From assembly GCF_051401765.1 (NCBI RefSeq), contig NW_027480449.1, forward strand, positions 1,426,001 through 1,490,000: a DNA stretch of 64,000 nucleotides, read 5' to 3'. Position 1 is the stretch's first letter, and the number at the start of each line of letters is the position of its first letter. A program made the translations under genes and the position numbers. Under the pieces are notes generated by a model. That model saw only the letters and a program-made list of their open reading frames with translations. It had not been told where the DNA came from and searched no databases. The stretch is from Calliopsis andreniformis (taxonomy: Eukaryota; Arthropoda; Insecta; Hymenoptera; Andrenidae). Shown here piece after piece: positions 26,925 to 40,600 of this stretch.

Positions 26925-27893
26925 GGATTGAGGATGGAGGATGAGGGCTGAGGGTTTAGGATTGAGGTTTGAGTATTGAATCCTGAGAATTCAGGATATT
27001 CTATTGAGTATTGAGAACTGAGGATTGATGGTTGAGTATTGAAGACAGAGGATTGAGGATTGAAGATTGAGTATTGAGGATTCAGAATTGAGGTTTGAGG
27101 ACTGAGGATTGAGGATTGAAGATTGAGTACTGAGGATTGAATATTGAGGATTGAGGATTGAGGATTGAGGATTGAGGATGAGGTCTGAGGGTTGAGGATT
27201 GAGGTTAGAGGACTGAGGACTGAGGTTTGAGGATTGAGGATTGAGGATGTGGGCTGACGGTTGAGGATTGTGGTTTGAGGGCTGAGGTCTGCGGATTGAG
27301 GATTGAGAATTCAGAATTGAGGATTGAGGATTGAAGATTGAGGATTGGGTATTGAGGATTGAAGAATGAGGATTGAGGATTGAGGATTGAGGATTGAGGA
27401 TTGAGGATTGAGGATTGAGGATTGAAGATTGAGGATTGGGTATTGCGGTTTGAACATTGAGGATTGAGTATTGAGGATTGAAGATTGAGGATCGAGGGTT
27501 GAGTATTGAGGATTGAGGATTGAAGATTGAGTATTGAGTATTGAAAACTGTGAATTGAGGATATTCTATTTAGGATTGAGGATTGACAACTGATTGTTGA
27601 GGACTGAGGGCTGAAGATTGAGGATTCAGGATTGAGGATTCAGAATTGAGGTTTGAGGACTGAGGATTGGGGATTAAAGACTGAGTATTGAGGACTGAAG
27701 ATTGAGGATTGAGGATTGAGGATTGAGGATATAGGATGAGGGCTGAGGGTTGAGGATTGAGGTTTGAGGACTGAGGACTGAGGATTGAGGATTGAGAATT
27801 GAGGATTGAAGATTGAGGATTGGGTATTGCGGATTGTAACTTGTGGGTTGAGGATTGAGGATTGAGGATTGGGGATCGAGGATTGAGGATTGA
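26925..27893. repeat. Block member matching 33492-34460 (shift 6567 bp)
   Basis: The palindrome at 26980, the GGTTAGAGGACTG variant, GATTGGGGATTAAAGACTG at about 27665 and GGGGATCGAGG at about 27870 all recur 6567 bp downstream in order and phase. The match fails near 27893, where this copy continues GAGGATTGAGGATTGAAG and the other reads GAGTATTGAGG. It resumes at about 28100 with a shift of 6720 bp. Some 207 bp here thus face about 360 bp of different variants in the partner. Confidence 0.75.
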
Positions 27894-29064
27894 GGATTGA
27901 GGATTGAAGATTGAGGGTTGAGAATCGAGGATTGAGGACTGAGGATTGAAGATTGAGGATTGGGGATTGAGGATAGACGATTGAGGATTGAGTATTGATA
28001 ATTGAGAATTGAGGATTGACGATTGAACATTGAGTATTGGGGATTGAAGATTCAGGATTGATGACTGAGGATTGAGGATTGAGGATTGAGGATTGAGGAT
28101 TGAGGATTGAGCATTGAGGATTGAAGGTTGTGGATTAAGGATTGAAGATTGGGGATTGAGGATCTAGGATTAGAGATTGATTATTGAGGATTGAAGATTG
28201 AGGATTGAGGTCTGAGGGTTGAGACTTGAGAACTGAGGATGAGGACTGAGGGCTGAGGGTTGAGGTTTGAGGAATGAGGATTGGGGGTTGAGGATTGAGG
28301 ATTGAGGATTGAGGATTGAATATTGAGTATTGAGGATTGAAGATTGAGGATTGAGGATTGAGGATTGAGGATTGAGGATTGAGGATTGATGATTGAGTAT
28401 TGAGGAATGATAATTGAGGATTGAGGATTGAGGATTGAGGATTGAGCATTGATGATTGAGGATTGGGGACTGAGTGTTGAGGGTTGAGTGATGAGTATTG
28501 ATGTTTGTGGATAGAGATTTGAAGATTGCAGATTGAGTATTGAGTATTGAAAACTGTGTGTTGATGATATTCTATCGAGGATTGAGGATTGACAACTGAT
28601 TGTTGGGGACTGATGTCTGAAGATTGAGGATTGAGGATTGAAGATTGAGTATTGAGGATTGAAAATTGGGGATTGAGGATTGAGGATTGAGGATTGAGGA
28701 TTGAGGATTGAATATTGAGTATTGTGGATTGAAGATTGAGGATTGAGGATTGAGGATTGAGGATGGAGGATGAGGGCTGAGGGTTTTGGATTGAGGTTTG
28801 AGTATTGAATCCTGAGAATTCAGGATATTCTGTTGAGTATTGAGAACTGAGGATTGATGGTTGAGTATTGAAGACAGAGGACTGAGGATTGAAGATTGAG
28901 TATTGAGGATTCAGAATTGAGGTTTGAGGACTGAGGATTGAGGATTGAAGATTAAGTACTGAGGATTGAATATTGAGGATTGAGGATTGAGGATTGAGGA
29001 TTGAGGATTGAGGATTGAGGATTAGGTCTGACGGTTGAGGATTGAGGTTTGAGGACTGAGGACT

Positions 29065-29797
29065 GAGGTTTGAGGATTGAGGATTCAGGATGTGGGCTGA
29101 CGGTTGAGGATTGTGGTTTGAGGGCTGAGGTCTGAGGATTGAGGATTGAGAATTGAGGATTGAGGATTGAGGATTGAAGATTGAGGATTGGGTATTGAGG
29201 ATTGAAGAATGAGGATTGAGGATTGAGGATTGAGGATTGAGGACTGAGGATTGAGGATTGAGGATTGAGGATTGAGGATTGAGGATTGATGATTGAGTAT
29301 TGAGGATTGATAATTGAGGATTGAGGATTGAGGATTGAGGATTGAGGATTGATGATTGAGGATTGGGGACTGAGTGTTGAGGGTTGAGTGATGAGAATTG
29401 ATGTTAGTGGATAGAGATTTAAAGATTGCAGATTGAGTATTGAGTATTGAAAAATGTGAATTGATGATATTCTATTGAGGATTGAGAATTGACAACTGAT
29501 TGTTGAGGACTGAGGTCTGAAGATTGAGGATTCAGGATTGAGGGTTCAGGATAGAGGTTTGAGGACTGAGGATTGAGGATTGAGGCTTGAGGATTGAGGA
29601 TTGAGGATTGAGGGTTGAGGATTGAAGATTGAGGATTGGGTATTGCGTATTGAACATTGAGGATTGAGGATTGAGGATTGAGGATTGAGGGTTGAGGACT
29701 GAAGATTGTATATTGATGATTGAAGATTGCGGATTGAGTATTGAGGGTTGTGGATTGAGGACGAGGACTGAGGGTTGAGTATAGATGTTTGATGTCT
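29065..29797. repeat. Left copy of a 733 bp tandem duplication
   Basis: The segment from GGTTTGAGGATTGAGGATTC through the GATAGAGATTTAAAG marker to GATGTCTGAG recurs immediately downstream at a shift of 733 bp. Seen differences include GAGGGTTCAGG against GAGGATTCAGG and TTCTATTGAGG against TTCTGTTGAGG. The same pair is present at about 39998-41463, so the duplication predates the larger 10933 bp-spaced one. Confidence 0.85.
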
Positions 29798-30530
29798 GAG
29801 GTTTGAGGATTGAGGATTCAGGATGTGGGCTGACGGTTGAGGATTGTGGTTTGAGGGCTGAGGTCTGAGGATTGAGGATTGAGAATTGAGGATTGAGGAT
29901 TGAGGATTGAAGATTGAGGATTGGGTATTGAGGATTGAAGAATGAGGATTGAGGATTGAGGATTGAGGATTGAGGACTGAGGATTGAGGATTGAGGATTG
30001 AGGATTGAGGATTGAGGATTGATGATTGAGTATTGAGGATTGATAATTGAGGATGGAGGATTGAGGATTGAGGATTGAGGATTGATGATTGAGTATTGGG
30101 GACTGAGTGTTGAGGGTTGAGTGATGAGAATTGATGTTAGTGGATAGAGATTTAAAGATTGCAGATTGAGTATTGAGTATTGAAAAATGTGAATTGATGA
30201 TATTCTGTTGAGGATTGAGAATTGACAACTGATTGTTGAGGACTGAGGTCTGAAGATTGAGGATTCAGGATTGAGGATTCAGGATAGAGGTTTGAGGACT
30301 GAGGATTGAGGATTGAGGCTTGAGGATTGAGGATTGAGGATTGAGGGTTGAGGATTGAAGATTGAGGATTGGGTATTGCGTATTGAACATTGAGGATTGA
30401 GGATTGAGGATTGAGGATTGAGGGTTGAGGACTGAAGATTGTATATTGATGATTGAAGATTGCGGATTGAGTATTGAGGGTTGTGGATTGAGGACGAGGA
30501 CTGAGGGTTGAGTATAGATGTTTGATGTCT
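29798..30530. repeat. Right copy of the 733 bp tandem duplication
   Basis: Partner of 29065-29797. The match ends where the left copy reads GTCTGAGGTTTGAGG and this one reads GTCTGAGGATTGAGG, which marks the duplication junction at about 29798. Confidence 0.85.
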
Positions 30531-31215
30531 GAGGATTGAGGATTGAGGATTGAGAATTGAGGATTGAGGATTGAGGACTGAGGGTTGAGGATTGAAGATT
30601 GAGGATTGTGTATTGCGTATTGAACATTGAGGATTGAGGATTGAGTATTGAGGATTGGAGATTGAGGATTGGGTATTGCGTATTGAACATTGAGGATTGA
30701 GGATTGAGGATTGAGGATTGAGGGTTGTGGATTGAGTTCGAGGACTGAGGGTTGAGTATTGATGTTTGATGTCTGAGGACTGAGGATTGAGGATTGAGAA
30801 TTGAGGATTGAGGATTGAGGATTGAAGATTTAGGATTGGGTATTGAGGATTGAAGAATGAGGATTGAGGATTGAGGATTGAGGATTGAGGATTGCAGATT
30901 GAGTATTGAGGATTGAAGATTGAGGATTGAGGATTGAGGATTGAGGATTGAGGATTGACGATTGAGGATTGAGGCCTGAGGATTGAGGATTGAGGATTGA
31001 GCATTGAGGATTGAAGATTGAGGACTGAGGATTGAGGATTGAAGGTTGTGGATTAAGGATTGAAGATTGGGGATTGAGGATCTAGGATTAGAGATTGATT
31101 ATTGAGGATTGAAGATTGAGGATTGAGGTCTGAGGGTTGAGAATTGAGAACTGAGGATGAGGACTGAGGGCTGAGGGTTGAGGTTTGAGGAATGAGGATT
31201 GGGGGTTGAGGATTG
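30375..31215. repeat. Segment repeated at 32580-33432 (shift 2205 bp)
   Basis: From the GGGTATTGCGTATTGAAC marker, through GTATATTGATGATTGAAGAT at 30441, to the GGATTGGGGGTTGAGG marker, this segment recurs 2205 bp downstream (GTATATTGATG at 32646). At about 32580 the downstream copy is entered directly from an unrelated part of the array (GATTGAAGATTGAGTATTGCG). This is a clean junction of two block types. Confidence 0.8.
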
Positions 31216-32579
31216 AGGATTGAGGATTGAGGAATGAGGATTGAGTACTGAAGATTGAGTATTGGTTACTGAGGAATGAGGATTGAGGATTGAGGATTGA
31301 GGATTGAGGATTGAGGATTGAGGATTGAGGATTGAGGATTGAGGATTGAGGATGAGGTCTGAGGGTTGAGGATTGAGGTTTGAGGACTGAGGACTGAGGT
31401 TTGAGGATTGAGGATTGAGGATGTGGGCTGACGGTTGAGGATTGTGGTTTGAGGGCTGAGGTCTGCGGATTGAGGATTGAGAATTCAGGATTGAGTATTG
31501 AGGATTGAAGATTGAGGATGGGTATTGAGGATTGAAGATTGAGGATTGAGGATTGAGGATTGAGGATTGAGGATTGAGGATTGAGGATTGAAGATTGAGG
31601 ATTGGGTATTGCGGTTTGAACATTGAGGATTGAGTATTGAGGATTGAGGATTGAGGATCGAGGGTTGAGTATTGAGGATTGAGGATTGAAGATTGAGTAT
31701 TGAGTATTGGAAACTGTGAATTGAGGATATTCTATTTAGGATTGAGGATTGACCACTGATTGTTGAGGACTGAGGGCTGAAGATTGAGGATTCAGGATTG
31801 AGGATTCAGAATTGAGGTTTGAGGACTGAGGATTGAGGATTAAATACTGAGTATTGAGGATTGAAGATTGAGGATTGAGGATTGAGGATTGAGGATATAG
31901 GATGAGGGCTGAGGGTTGAGGATTGAGGATTGAGGACTGAGGACTGAGGATTGAGGATTGAGAATTGAGGATTGAAGATTGAGGATTGGGTATTGCGGAT
32001 TGTAACTTGTGGGTTGAGGATTGAGGATTGAGGATTGAGGATCGAGGATTGAGGATTGAGGATTGAGGATTGAAGATTGAGGATTGAGAATCGAGGATTG
32101 AGGACTGAGTATTGAAGATTGAGGATTGGGGATTGAGGATAGACGATTGAGGATTGAGTATTGAGGATTGAGAATTGAGGATTGACGATTGAGCATTGAG
32201 TATTGGGGATTGAAGAATCAGGATTGATGACTGAGGATTGAGGATTGAGGATTGAGGATTGAGGATTGAGGAGTGAGGATTAAATATTGAGTATTGAGAA
32301 TTGAGGATTGAGGATTGAGAGTTGAGGATTGAGGATTGAGGATTGAAGATTGAGGATTGGGTATTGAGGACTGAAGAATGAGGATTGAGGATTGAGGATT
32401 GAGGATTGAGGATTGCAGATTGAGTATTGAGGATTGAAGATTGAGCATTGAGGATTGAGGATTGAGGATTGAGGATTGAGGATTGAGGATTGAGGATTGA
32501 GGATTGTGGATTGAGGATTGGCGATTGAGGATTGAGTATTGGGGATTGAGAATTGAGGATTGACGATTGAAGATTGAGT

Positions 32580-33432
32580 ATTGCGTATTGAACATTGAGG
32601 ATTGAGGATTGAGGATTGAGGATTGAGGGTTGAGGACTGAAGATTGTATATTGATGATTGAAGATTGCGGATTGAGTATTGAGGGTTGTGGATTGAGGAC
32701 GAGGACTGAGGGTTGAGTATAGATGTTTGATGTCTGAGGATTGAGGATTGAGGATTGAGAATTGAGGATTGAGGATTGAGGATTGAGGGTTGAGGATTGA
32801 AGATTGAGGATTGTGTATTGCGTATTGAACATTGAGGATTGAGGATTGAGGATTGAGGATTGGAGATTGAGGATTGGGTATTGCGTATTGAACATTGAGG
32901 ATTGAGGATTGAGGATTGAGGATTGAGGGTTGTGGATTGAGTTCGAGGACTGAGGGTTGAGTATTGATGTTTGATGTCTGAGGACTGAGGATTGAGGATT
33001 GAGAATTGAGGATTGAGGATTGAGGATTGAAGATTTAGGATTGGGTATTGAGGATTGAAGAATGAGGATTGAGGATTGAGGATTGAGGATTGAGGATTGC
33101 AGATTGAGTATTGAGGATTGAAGATTGAGGATTGAGGATTGAGGATTGAGGATTGAGGATTGACGATTGAGGATTGAGGCCTGAGGATTGAGGATTGAGG
33201 ATTGAGCATTGAGGATTGAAGATTGAGGACTAAGGATTGAGGATTGAAGGTTGTGGATTAAGGATTGAAGATTGGGGATTGAGGATCTAGGATTAGAGAT
33301 TGATTATTGAGGATTGAAGATTGAGGATTGAGGTCTGAGGGTTGAGAATTGAGAACTGAGGATGAGGACTGAGGGCTGAGGGTTGAGGTTTGAGGAATGA
33401 GGATTGGGGGTTGAGGATTGAGGATTGAGGAT
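32580..33432. repeat. Second copy of the 30375-31215 segment
   Basis: In register with 30375-31215 at 2205 bp. Upstream of about 32579 the array instead matches 43340-43702 (shift 11122 bp). Downstream of about 33432 it switches to the GATTGAATATTGAGGATTGG type shared with 37643 onward. The segment is thus bounded by two block junctions. Confidence 0.8.
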
Positions 33433-36400
33433 TGAATATTGAGGATTGGGTATTGCGGATTGTAACTTGTGGGTTGTGGATTGAGGATTGAGGATTGAGG
33501 ATGGAGGATGAGGGCTGAGGGTTTAGGATTGAGGTTTGAGTATTGAATCCTGAGAATTCAGGATATTCTATTGAGTATTGAGAACTGAGGATTGATGGTT
33601 GAGTATTGAAGACAGAGGATTGAGGATTGAAGATTGAGTATTGAGGATTCAGAATTGAGGTTTGAGGACTGAGGATTGAGGATTGAAGATTGAGTACTGA
33701 GGATTGAATATTGAGGATTGAGGATTGAGGATTGAGGATTGAGGATGAGGTCTGAGGATTGAGGATTGAGGTTAGAGGACTGAGGACTGAGGTTTGAGGA
33801 TTGAGGATTGAGGATGTGGGCTGACGGTTGAGGATTGTGGTTTGAGGGCTGAGGTCTGCGGATTGAGGATTGAGAATTCAGAATTGAGGATTGAGGATTG
33901 AAGATTGAGGATTGGGTATTGAGGATTGAAGAATGAGGATTGAGGATTGAGGATTGAGGATTGAGGATTGAGGATTGAGGATTGAGGATTGAAGATTGAG
34001 GATTGGGTATTGCGGTTTGAACATTGAGGATTGAGTATTGAGGATTGAAGATTGAGGATCGAGGGTTGAGTATTGAGGATTGAGGATTGAAGATTGAGTA
34101 TTGAGTATTGAAAACTGTGAATTGAGGATATTCTATTTAGGATTGAGGATTGACAACTGATTGTTGAGGACTGAGGGCTGAAGATTGAGGATTCAGGATT
34201 GAGGATTCAGAATTGAGGTTTGAGGACTGAGGATTGGGGATTAAAGACTGAGTATTGAGGACTGAAGATTGAGGATTGAGGATTGAGGATTGAGGATATA
34301 GGATGAGGCCTGAGGGTTGAGGATTGAGGTTTGAGGACTGAGGACTGAGGATTGAGGATTGAGAATTGAGGATTGAAGATTGAGGATTGGGTATTGCGGA
34401 TTGTAACTTGTGGGTTGAGGATTGAGGATTGAGGATTGGGGATCGAGGATTGAGGATTGAGTATTGAGGATTGAAGATTGAGCATTGAGGATTGAGGATT
34501 GAGGATTGAGGATTGAGGATTGAGCATTGAGGATTGAGGATTGAGGATTGTGGATTGAGTATTGGCGATTGAGGATTGAGTATTGGGGATTGAGAATTGA
34601 GGATTGACGATTGAAGATTGAGTATTGAGGATTGAAAATTGAGGATTGATGACTGAGGATTGAGGATTGAGGATTGAGGATTAAGGATTGGGGATTAAAT
34701 ATTGAGTATTGAGGATTGAAGATTGAGGATTGAGGATTGAGGTTCGAGGATTGAGGATGAGGGCTCAGGGTTGAGGATTGAGGTTTAAGGACTGAGGACT
34801 GAGGATTGAGGATTGAGAATTGAGGATTGAGCATTGAGGATTGAAGGTTGTGGATTAAGGATTGAAGATTGGGGATTGAGGATCTAGGATTAGAGATTGA
34901 TTATTGAGGATTGAAGATTGAGGATTGAGGTCTGAGGGTTGAGACTTGAGAACTGAGGATGAGGACTGAGGGCTGAGGGTTGAGGTTTGAGGAATGAGGA
35001 TTGGGGGTTGAGGATTGAGGATTGAGGATTGAGGATTGAATATTGAGTATTGAGGATTGAAGATTGAGGATTGAGGATTGAGGATTGAGGATTGAGGATT
35101 GAGGATTGATGATTGAGTATTGAGGATTGATAATTGAGGATTGAGGATTGAGGATTGAGGATTGAGCATTGATGATTGAGGATTGGGGACTGAGTGTTGA
35201 GGGTTGAGTGATGAGTATTGATGTTTGTGGATAGAGATTTGAAGATTGCAGATTGAGTATTGAGTATTGAAAACTGTGTGTTGATGATATTCTATCGAGG
35301 ATTGAGGATTGACAACTGATTGTTGGGGACTGATGTCTGAAGATTGAGGATTGAGGATTGAAGATTGAGTATTGAGGATTGAAAATTGGGGATTGAGGAT
35401 TGAGGATTGAGGATTGAGGATTGAGGATTGAATATTGAGTATTGTGGATTGAAGATTGAGGATTGAGGATTGAGGATTGAGGATGGAGGATGAGGGCTGA
35501 GGGTTTTGGATTGAGGTTTGAGTATTGAATCCTGAGAATTCAGGATATTCTGTTGAGTATTGAGAACTGAGGATTGATGGTTGAGTATTGAAGACAGAGG
35601 ACTGAGGATTGAAGATTGAGTATTGAGGATTCAGAATTGAGGTTTGAGGACTGAGGATTGAGGATTGAAGATTAAGTACTGAGGATTGAATATTGAGGAT
35701 TGAGGATTGAGGATTGAGGATTGAGGATTGAGGATTGAGGATTAGGTCTGACGGTTGAGGATTGAGGTTTGAGGACTGAGGACTGAGGTTTGAGGATTGA
35801 GGATTCAGGATGTGGGCTGACGGTTGAGGATTGTGGTTTGAGGGCTGAGGTCTGAGGATTGAGGATTGAGAATTGAGGATTGAGGATTGAGGATTGAAGA
35901 TTGAGGATTGGGTATTGAGGATTGAAGAATGAGGATTGAGGATTGAGGATTGAGGATTGAGGACTGAGGATTGAGGATTGAGGATTGAGGATTGAGGATT
36001 GAGGATTGATGATTGAGTATTGAGGATTGATAATTGAGGATTGAGGATTGAGGATTGAGGATTGAGGATTGATGATTAAGGATTGGGGACTGAGTGTTGA
36101 GGGTTGAGTGATGAGAATTGATGTTAGTGGATAGAGATTTAAAGATTGCAGATTGAGTATTGAGTATTGAAAAATGTGAATTGATGATATTCTATTGAGG
36201 ATTGAGAATTGACAACTGATTGTTGAGGACTGAGGTCTGAAGATTGAGGATTCAGGATTGAGGGTTCAGGATAGAGGTTTGAGGACTGAGGATTGAGGAT
36301 TGAGGCTTGAGGATTGAGGATTGAGGATTGAGGGTTGAGGATTGAAGATTGAGGATTGGGTATTGCGTATTGAACATTGAGGATTGAGGATTGAGCATTG

Positions 36401-37642
36401 AGGATTGAAGATTGAGGACTGAGGATTGAGGATTGAAGGTTGTGGATTAAGGATTGAAGATTGGGGATTGAGGATCTAGGATTAGTGATTGATTATTGAG
36501 GATTGAAGATTGAGGATTGAGGTCTGAGGGTTGAGAATTGAGAACTGAGGATGAGGACTGAGGGCTGAGGGTTGAGGTTTGAGGAATGAGGATTGGGGGT
36601 TGAGGATTGAGGATTGAGGATTGAGGAATGAGGATTGAGTACTGAAGATTGAGTATTGGTTACTGAGGAATGAGGATTGAGGATTGAGGATTGAGGATTG
36701 AGGATTGAGGATTGAGGATTGAGGATTGAATATTGAGTATTGAGGATTGAAGATTGAGGATTGAGGATTGAGGATTGAGGATGGAGGATGAGGGCTGAGG
36801 GTTTAGGATTGAGGTTTGAGTATTGAATCCTGAGAATTCAGGATATTCTATTGAGTATTGAGAACTGAGGATTGATGGTTGAGTATTGAAGACAGAGGAT
36901 TGAGGATTGAAGATTGAGTGTTGAGGATTCAGAATTGAGGTTAGAGGACTGAGGATTGAGGATTGAAGATTGAGTACTGAGGATTGAACATTGAGGATTG
37001 AGGATTGAGGATTGAGGATTGAGGATGAGGTCTGAGGGTTGAGGATTGAGGTTTGAGGACTGAGGACTGAGGTTTGAGGATTGAGGATTGAGGATGTGGG
37101 CTGACGGTTGAGGATTGTGGTTTGAGGGCTGAGGTCTGCGGATTGAGGATTGAGAATTCAGGATTGAGTATTGAGGATTGAAGATTGAGGATGGGTATTG
37201 AGGATTGAAGATTGAGGATTGAGGATTGAGGATTGAGGATTGAGGATTGAGGATTGAGGATTGAAGATTGAGGATTGGGTATTGCGGTTTGAACATTGAG
37301 GATTGAGTATTGAGGATTGAGGATTGAGGATCGAGGGTTGAGTATTGAGGATTGAGGATTGAAGATTGAGTATTGAGTATTGGAAACTGTGAATTGAGGA
37401 TATTCTATTTAGGATTGAGGATTGACCACTGATTGTTGAGGACTGAGGGCTGAAGATTGAGGATTCAGGATTGAGGATTCAGAATTGAGGTTTGAGGACT
37501 GAGGATTGAGGATTAAATACTGAGTATTGAGGATTGAAGATTGAGGATTGAGGATTGAGGATTGAGGATATAGGATGAGGGCTGAGGGTTGAGGATTGAG
37601 GATTGAGGACTGAGGACTGAGGATTGAGGATTGAGAATTGAG
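33430..37642. repeat. First copy of a 4213 bp-spaced tandem block, carrying a ~1326 bp deletion
   Basis: From 33430 to about 36393 all markers recur 4213 bp downstream. Near 36393 the shift jumps to 5539 bp, which then holds to about 37546. The simplest reading is that this copy lost about 1326 bp corresponding to 40606-41932 of the next copy; an insertion in the other copy is the alternative. The switch falls within plain GAGGATT repeats at about 36380-36395, as expected for a slip between misaligned heptamer runs. Palindromes lie at 33547, 35529 and 36827. Confidence 0.8.
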
Positions 37643-40600
37643 GATTGAATATTGAGGATTGGGTATTGCGGATTGTAACTTGTGGGTTGTGGATTGAGGA
37701 TTGAGGATTGAGGATGGAGGATGAGGGCTGAGGGTTTAGGATTGAGGTTTGAGTATTGAATCCTGAGAATTCAGGATATTCTATTGAGTATTGAGAACTG
37801 AGGATTGATGGTTGAGTATTGAAGACAGAGGATTGAGGATTGAAGATTGAGTATTGAGGATTCAGAATTGAGGTTTGAGGACTGAGGATTGAGGATTGAA
37901 GATTGAGTACTGAGGATTGAATATTGAGGATTGAGGATTGAGGATTGAGGATTGAGGATGAGGTCTGAGGGTTGAGGATTGAGGTTAGAGGACTGAGGAC
38001 TGAGGTTTGAGGATTGAGGATTGAGGATGTGGGCTGACGGTTGAGGATTGTGGTTTGAGGGCTGAGGTCTGCGGATTGAGGATTGAGAATTCAGAATTGA
38101 GGATTGAGGATTGAAGATTGAGGATTGGGTATTGAGGATTGAAGAATGAGGATTGAGGATTGAGGATTGAGGATTGAGGATTGAGGATTGAGGATTGAGG
38201 ATTGAAGATTGAGGATTGGGTATTGCGGTTTGAACATTGAGGATTGAGTATTGAGGATTGAAGATTGAGGATCGAGGGTTGAGTATTGAGGATTGAGGAT
38301 TGAAGATTGAGTATTGAGTATTGAAAACTGTGAATTGAGGATATTCTATTTAGGATTGAGGATTGACAACTGATTGTTGAGGACTGAGGGCTGAAGATTG
38401 AGGATTCAGGATTGAGGATTCAGAATTGAGGTTTGAGGACTGAGGATTGGGGATTAAAGACTGAGTATTGAGGACTGAAGATTGAGGATTGAGGATTGAG
38501 GATTGAGGATATAGGATGAGGGCTGAGGGTTGAGGATTGAGGTTTGAGGACTGAGGACTGAGGATTGAGGATTGAGAATTGAGGATTGAAGATTGAGGAT
38601 TGGGTATTGCGGATTGTAACTTGTGGGTTGAGGATTGAGGATTGAGGATTGGGGATCGAGGATTGAGGATTGAGTATTGAGGATTGAAGATTGAGCATTG
38701 AGGATTGAGGATTGAGGATTGAAGATTGAGGATTGAGCATTGAGGATTGAGGATTGAGGATTGTGGATTGAGTATTGGCGATTGAGGATTGAGTATTGGG
38801 GATTGAGAATTGAGGATTGACGATTGAAGATTGAGTATTGAGGATTGAAAATTGAGGATTGATGACTGAGGATTGAGGATTGAGGATTGAGGATTAAGGA
38901 TTGGGGATTAAATATTGAGTATTGAGGATTGAAGATTGAGGATTGAGGATTGAGGTTCGAGGATTGAGGATGAGGGCTCAGGGTTGAGGATTGAGGTTTA
39001 AGGACTGAGGACTGAGGATTGAGGATTGAGAATTGAGGATTGAGCATTGAGGATTGAAGGTTGTGGATTAAGGATTGAAGATTGGGGATTGAGGATCTAG
39101 GATTAGAGATTGATTATTGAGGATTGAAGATTGAGGATTGAGGTCTGAGGGTTGAGACTTGAGAACTGAGGATGAGGACTGAGGGCTGAGGGTTGAGGTT
39201 TGAGGAATGAGGATTGGGGGTTGAGGATTGAGGATTGAGGATTGAGGATTGAATATTGAGTATTGAGGATTGAAGATTGAGGATTGAGGATTGAGGATTG
39301 AGGATTGAGGATTGAGGATTGATGATTGAGTATTGAGGATTGATAATTGAGGATTGAGGATTGAGGATTGAGGATTGAGCATTGATGATTGAGGATTGGG
39401 GACTGAGTGTTGAGGGTTGAGTGATGAGTATTGATGTTTGTGGATAGAGATTTGAAGATTGCAGATTGAGTATTGAGTATTGAAAACTGTGTGTTGATGA
39501 TATTCTATCGAGGATTGAGGATTGACAACTGATTGTTGGGGACTGATGTCTGAAGATTGAGGATTGAGGATTGAAGATTGAGTATTGAGGATTGAAAATT
39601 GGGGATTGAGGATTGAGGATTGAGGATTGAGGATTGAGGATTGAATATTGAGTATTGTGGATTGAAGATTGAGGATTGAGGATTGAGGATTGAGGATGGA
39701 GGATGAGGGCTGAGGGTTTTGGATTGAGGTTTGAGTATTGAATCCTGAGAATTCAGGATATTCTGTTGAGTATTGAGAACTGAGGATTGATGGTTGAGTA
39801 TTGAAGACAGAGGACTGAGGATTGAAGATTGAGTATTGAGGATTCAGAATTGAGGTTTGAGGACTGAGGATTGAGGATTGAAGATTAAGTACTGAGGATT
39901 GAATATTGAGGATTGAGGATTGAGGATTGAGGATTGAGGATTGAGGATTGAGGATTAGGTCTGACGGTTGAGGATTGAGGTTTGAGGACTGAGGACTGAG
40001 GTTTGAGGATTGAGGATTCAGGATGTGGGCTGACGGTTGAGGATTGTGGTTTGAGGGCTGAGGTCTGAGGATTGAGGATTGAGAATTGAGGATTGAGGAT
40101 TGAGGATTGAAGATTGAGGATTGGGTATTGAGGATTGAAGAATGAGGATTGAGGATTGAGGATTGAGGATTGAGGACTGAGGATTGAGGATTGAGGATTG
40201 AGGATTGAGGATTGAGGATTGATGATTGAGTATTGAGGATTGATAATTGAGGATTGAGGATTGAGGATTGAGGATTGAGGATTGATGATTGAGGATTGGG
40301 GACTGAGTGTTGAGGGTTGAGTGATGAGAATTGATGTTAGTGGATAGAGATTTAAAGATTGCAGATTGAGTATTGAGTATTGAAAAATGTGAATTGATGA
40401 TATTCTATTGAGGATTGAGAATTGACAACTGATTGTTGAGGACTGAGGTCTGAAGATTGAGGATTCAGGATTGAGGGTTCAGGATAGAGGTTTGAGGACT
40501 GAGGATTGAGGATTGAGGCTTGAGGATTGAGGATTGAGGATTGAGGGTTGAGGATTGAAGATTGAGGATTGGGTATTGCGTATTGAACATTGAGGATTGA

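Larger units (their letters stand above)
28100..31330. repeat. Block member matching 39033-42265 (shift 10933 bp)
   Basis: Markers from the GAAGGTTGTGGATTAAGG segment at about 28123 to the GGTTACTGAGG segment at about 31264 recur 10933 bp downstream without change of register. The first 1.57 kb (to about 29670) also matches 34820-36393 at a shift of 6720 bp, with about two or three visible substitutions, such as GAATGATAATT at 28406 against GATTGATAATT at 35126. At about 31330 this copy lacks roughly 279 bp present at about 42268-42546, after which the shift becomes 11212 bp. Confidence 0.85.
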
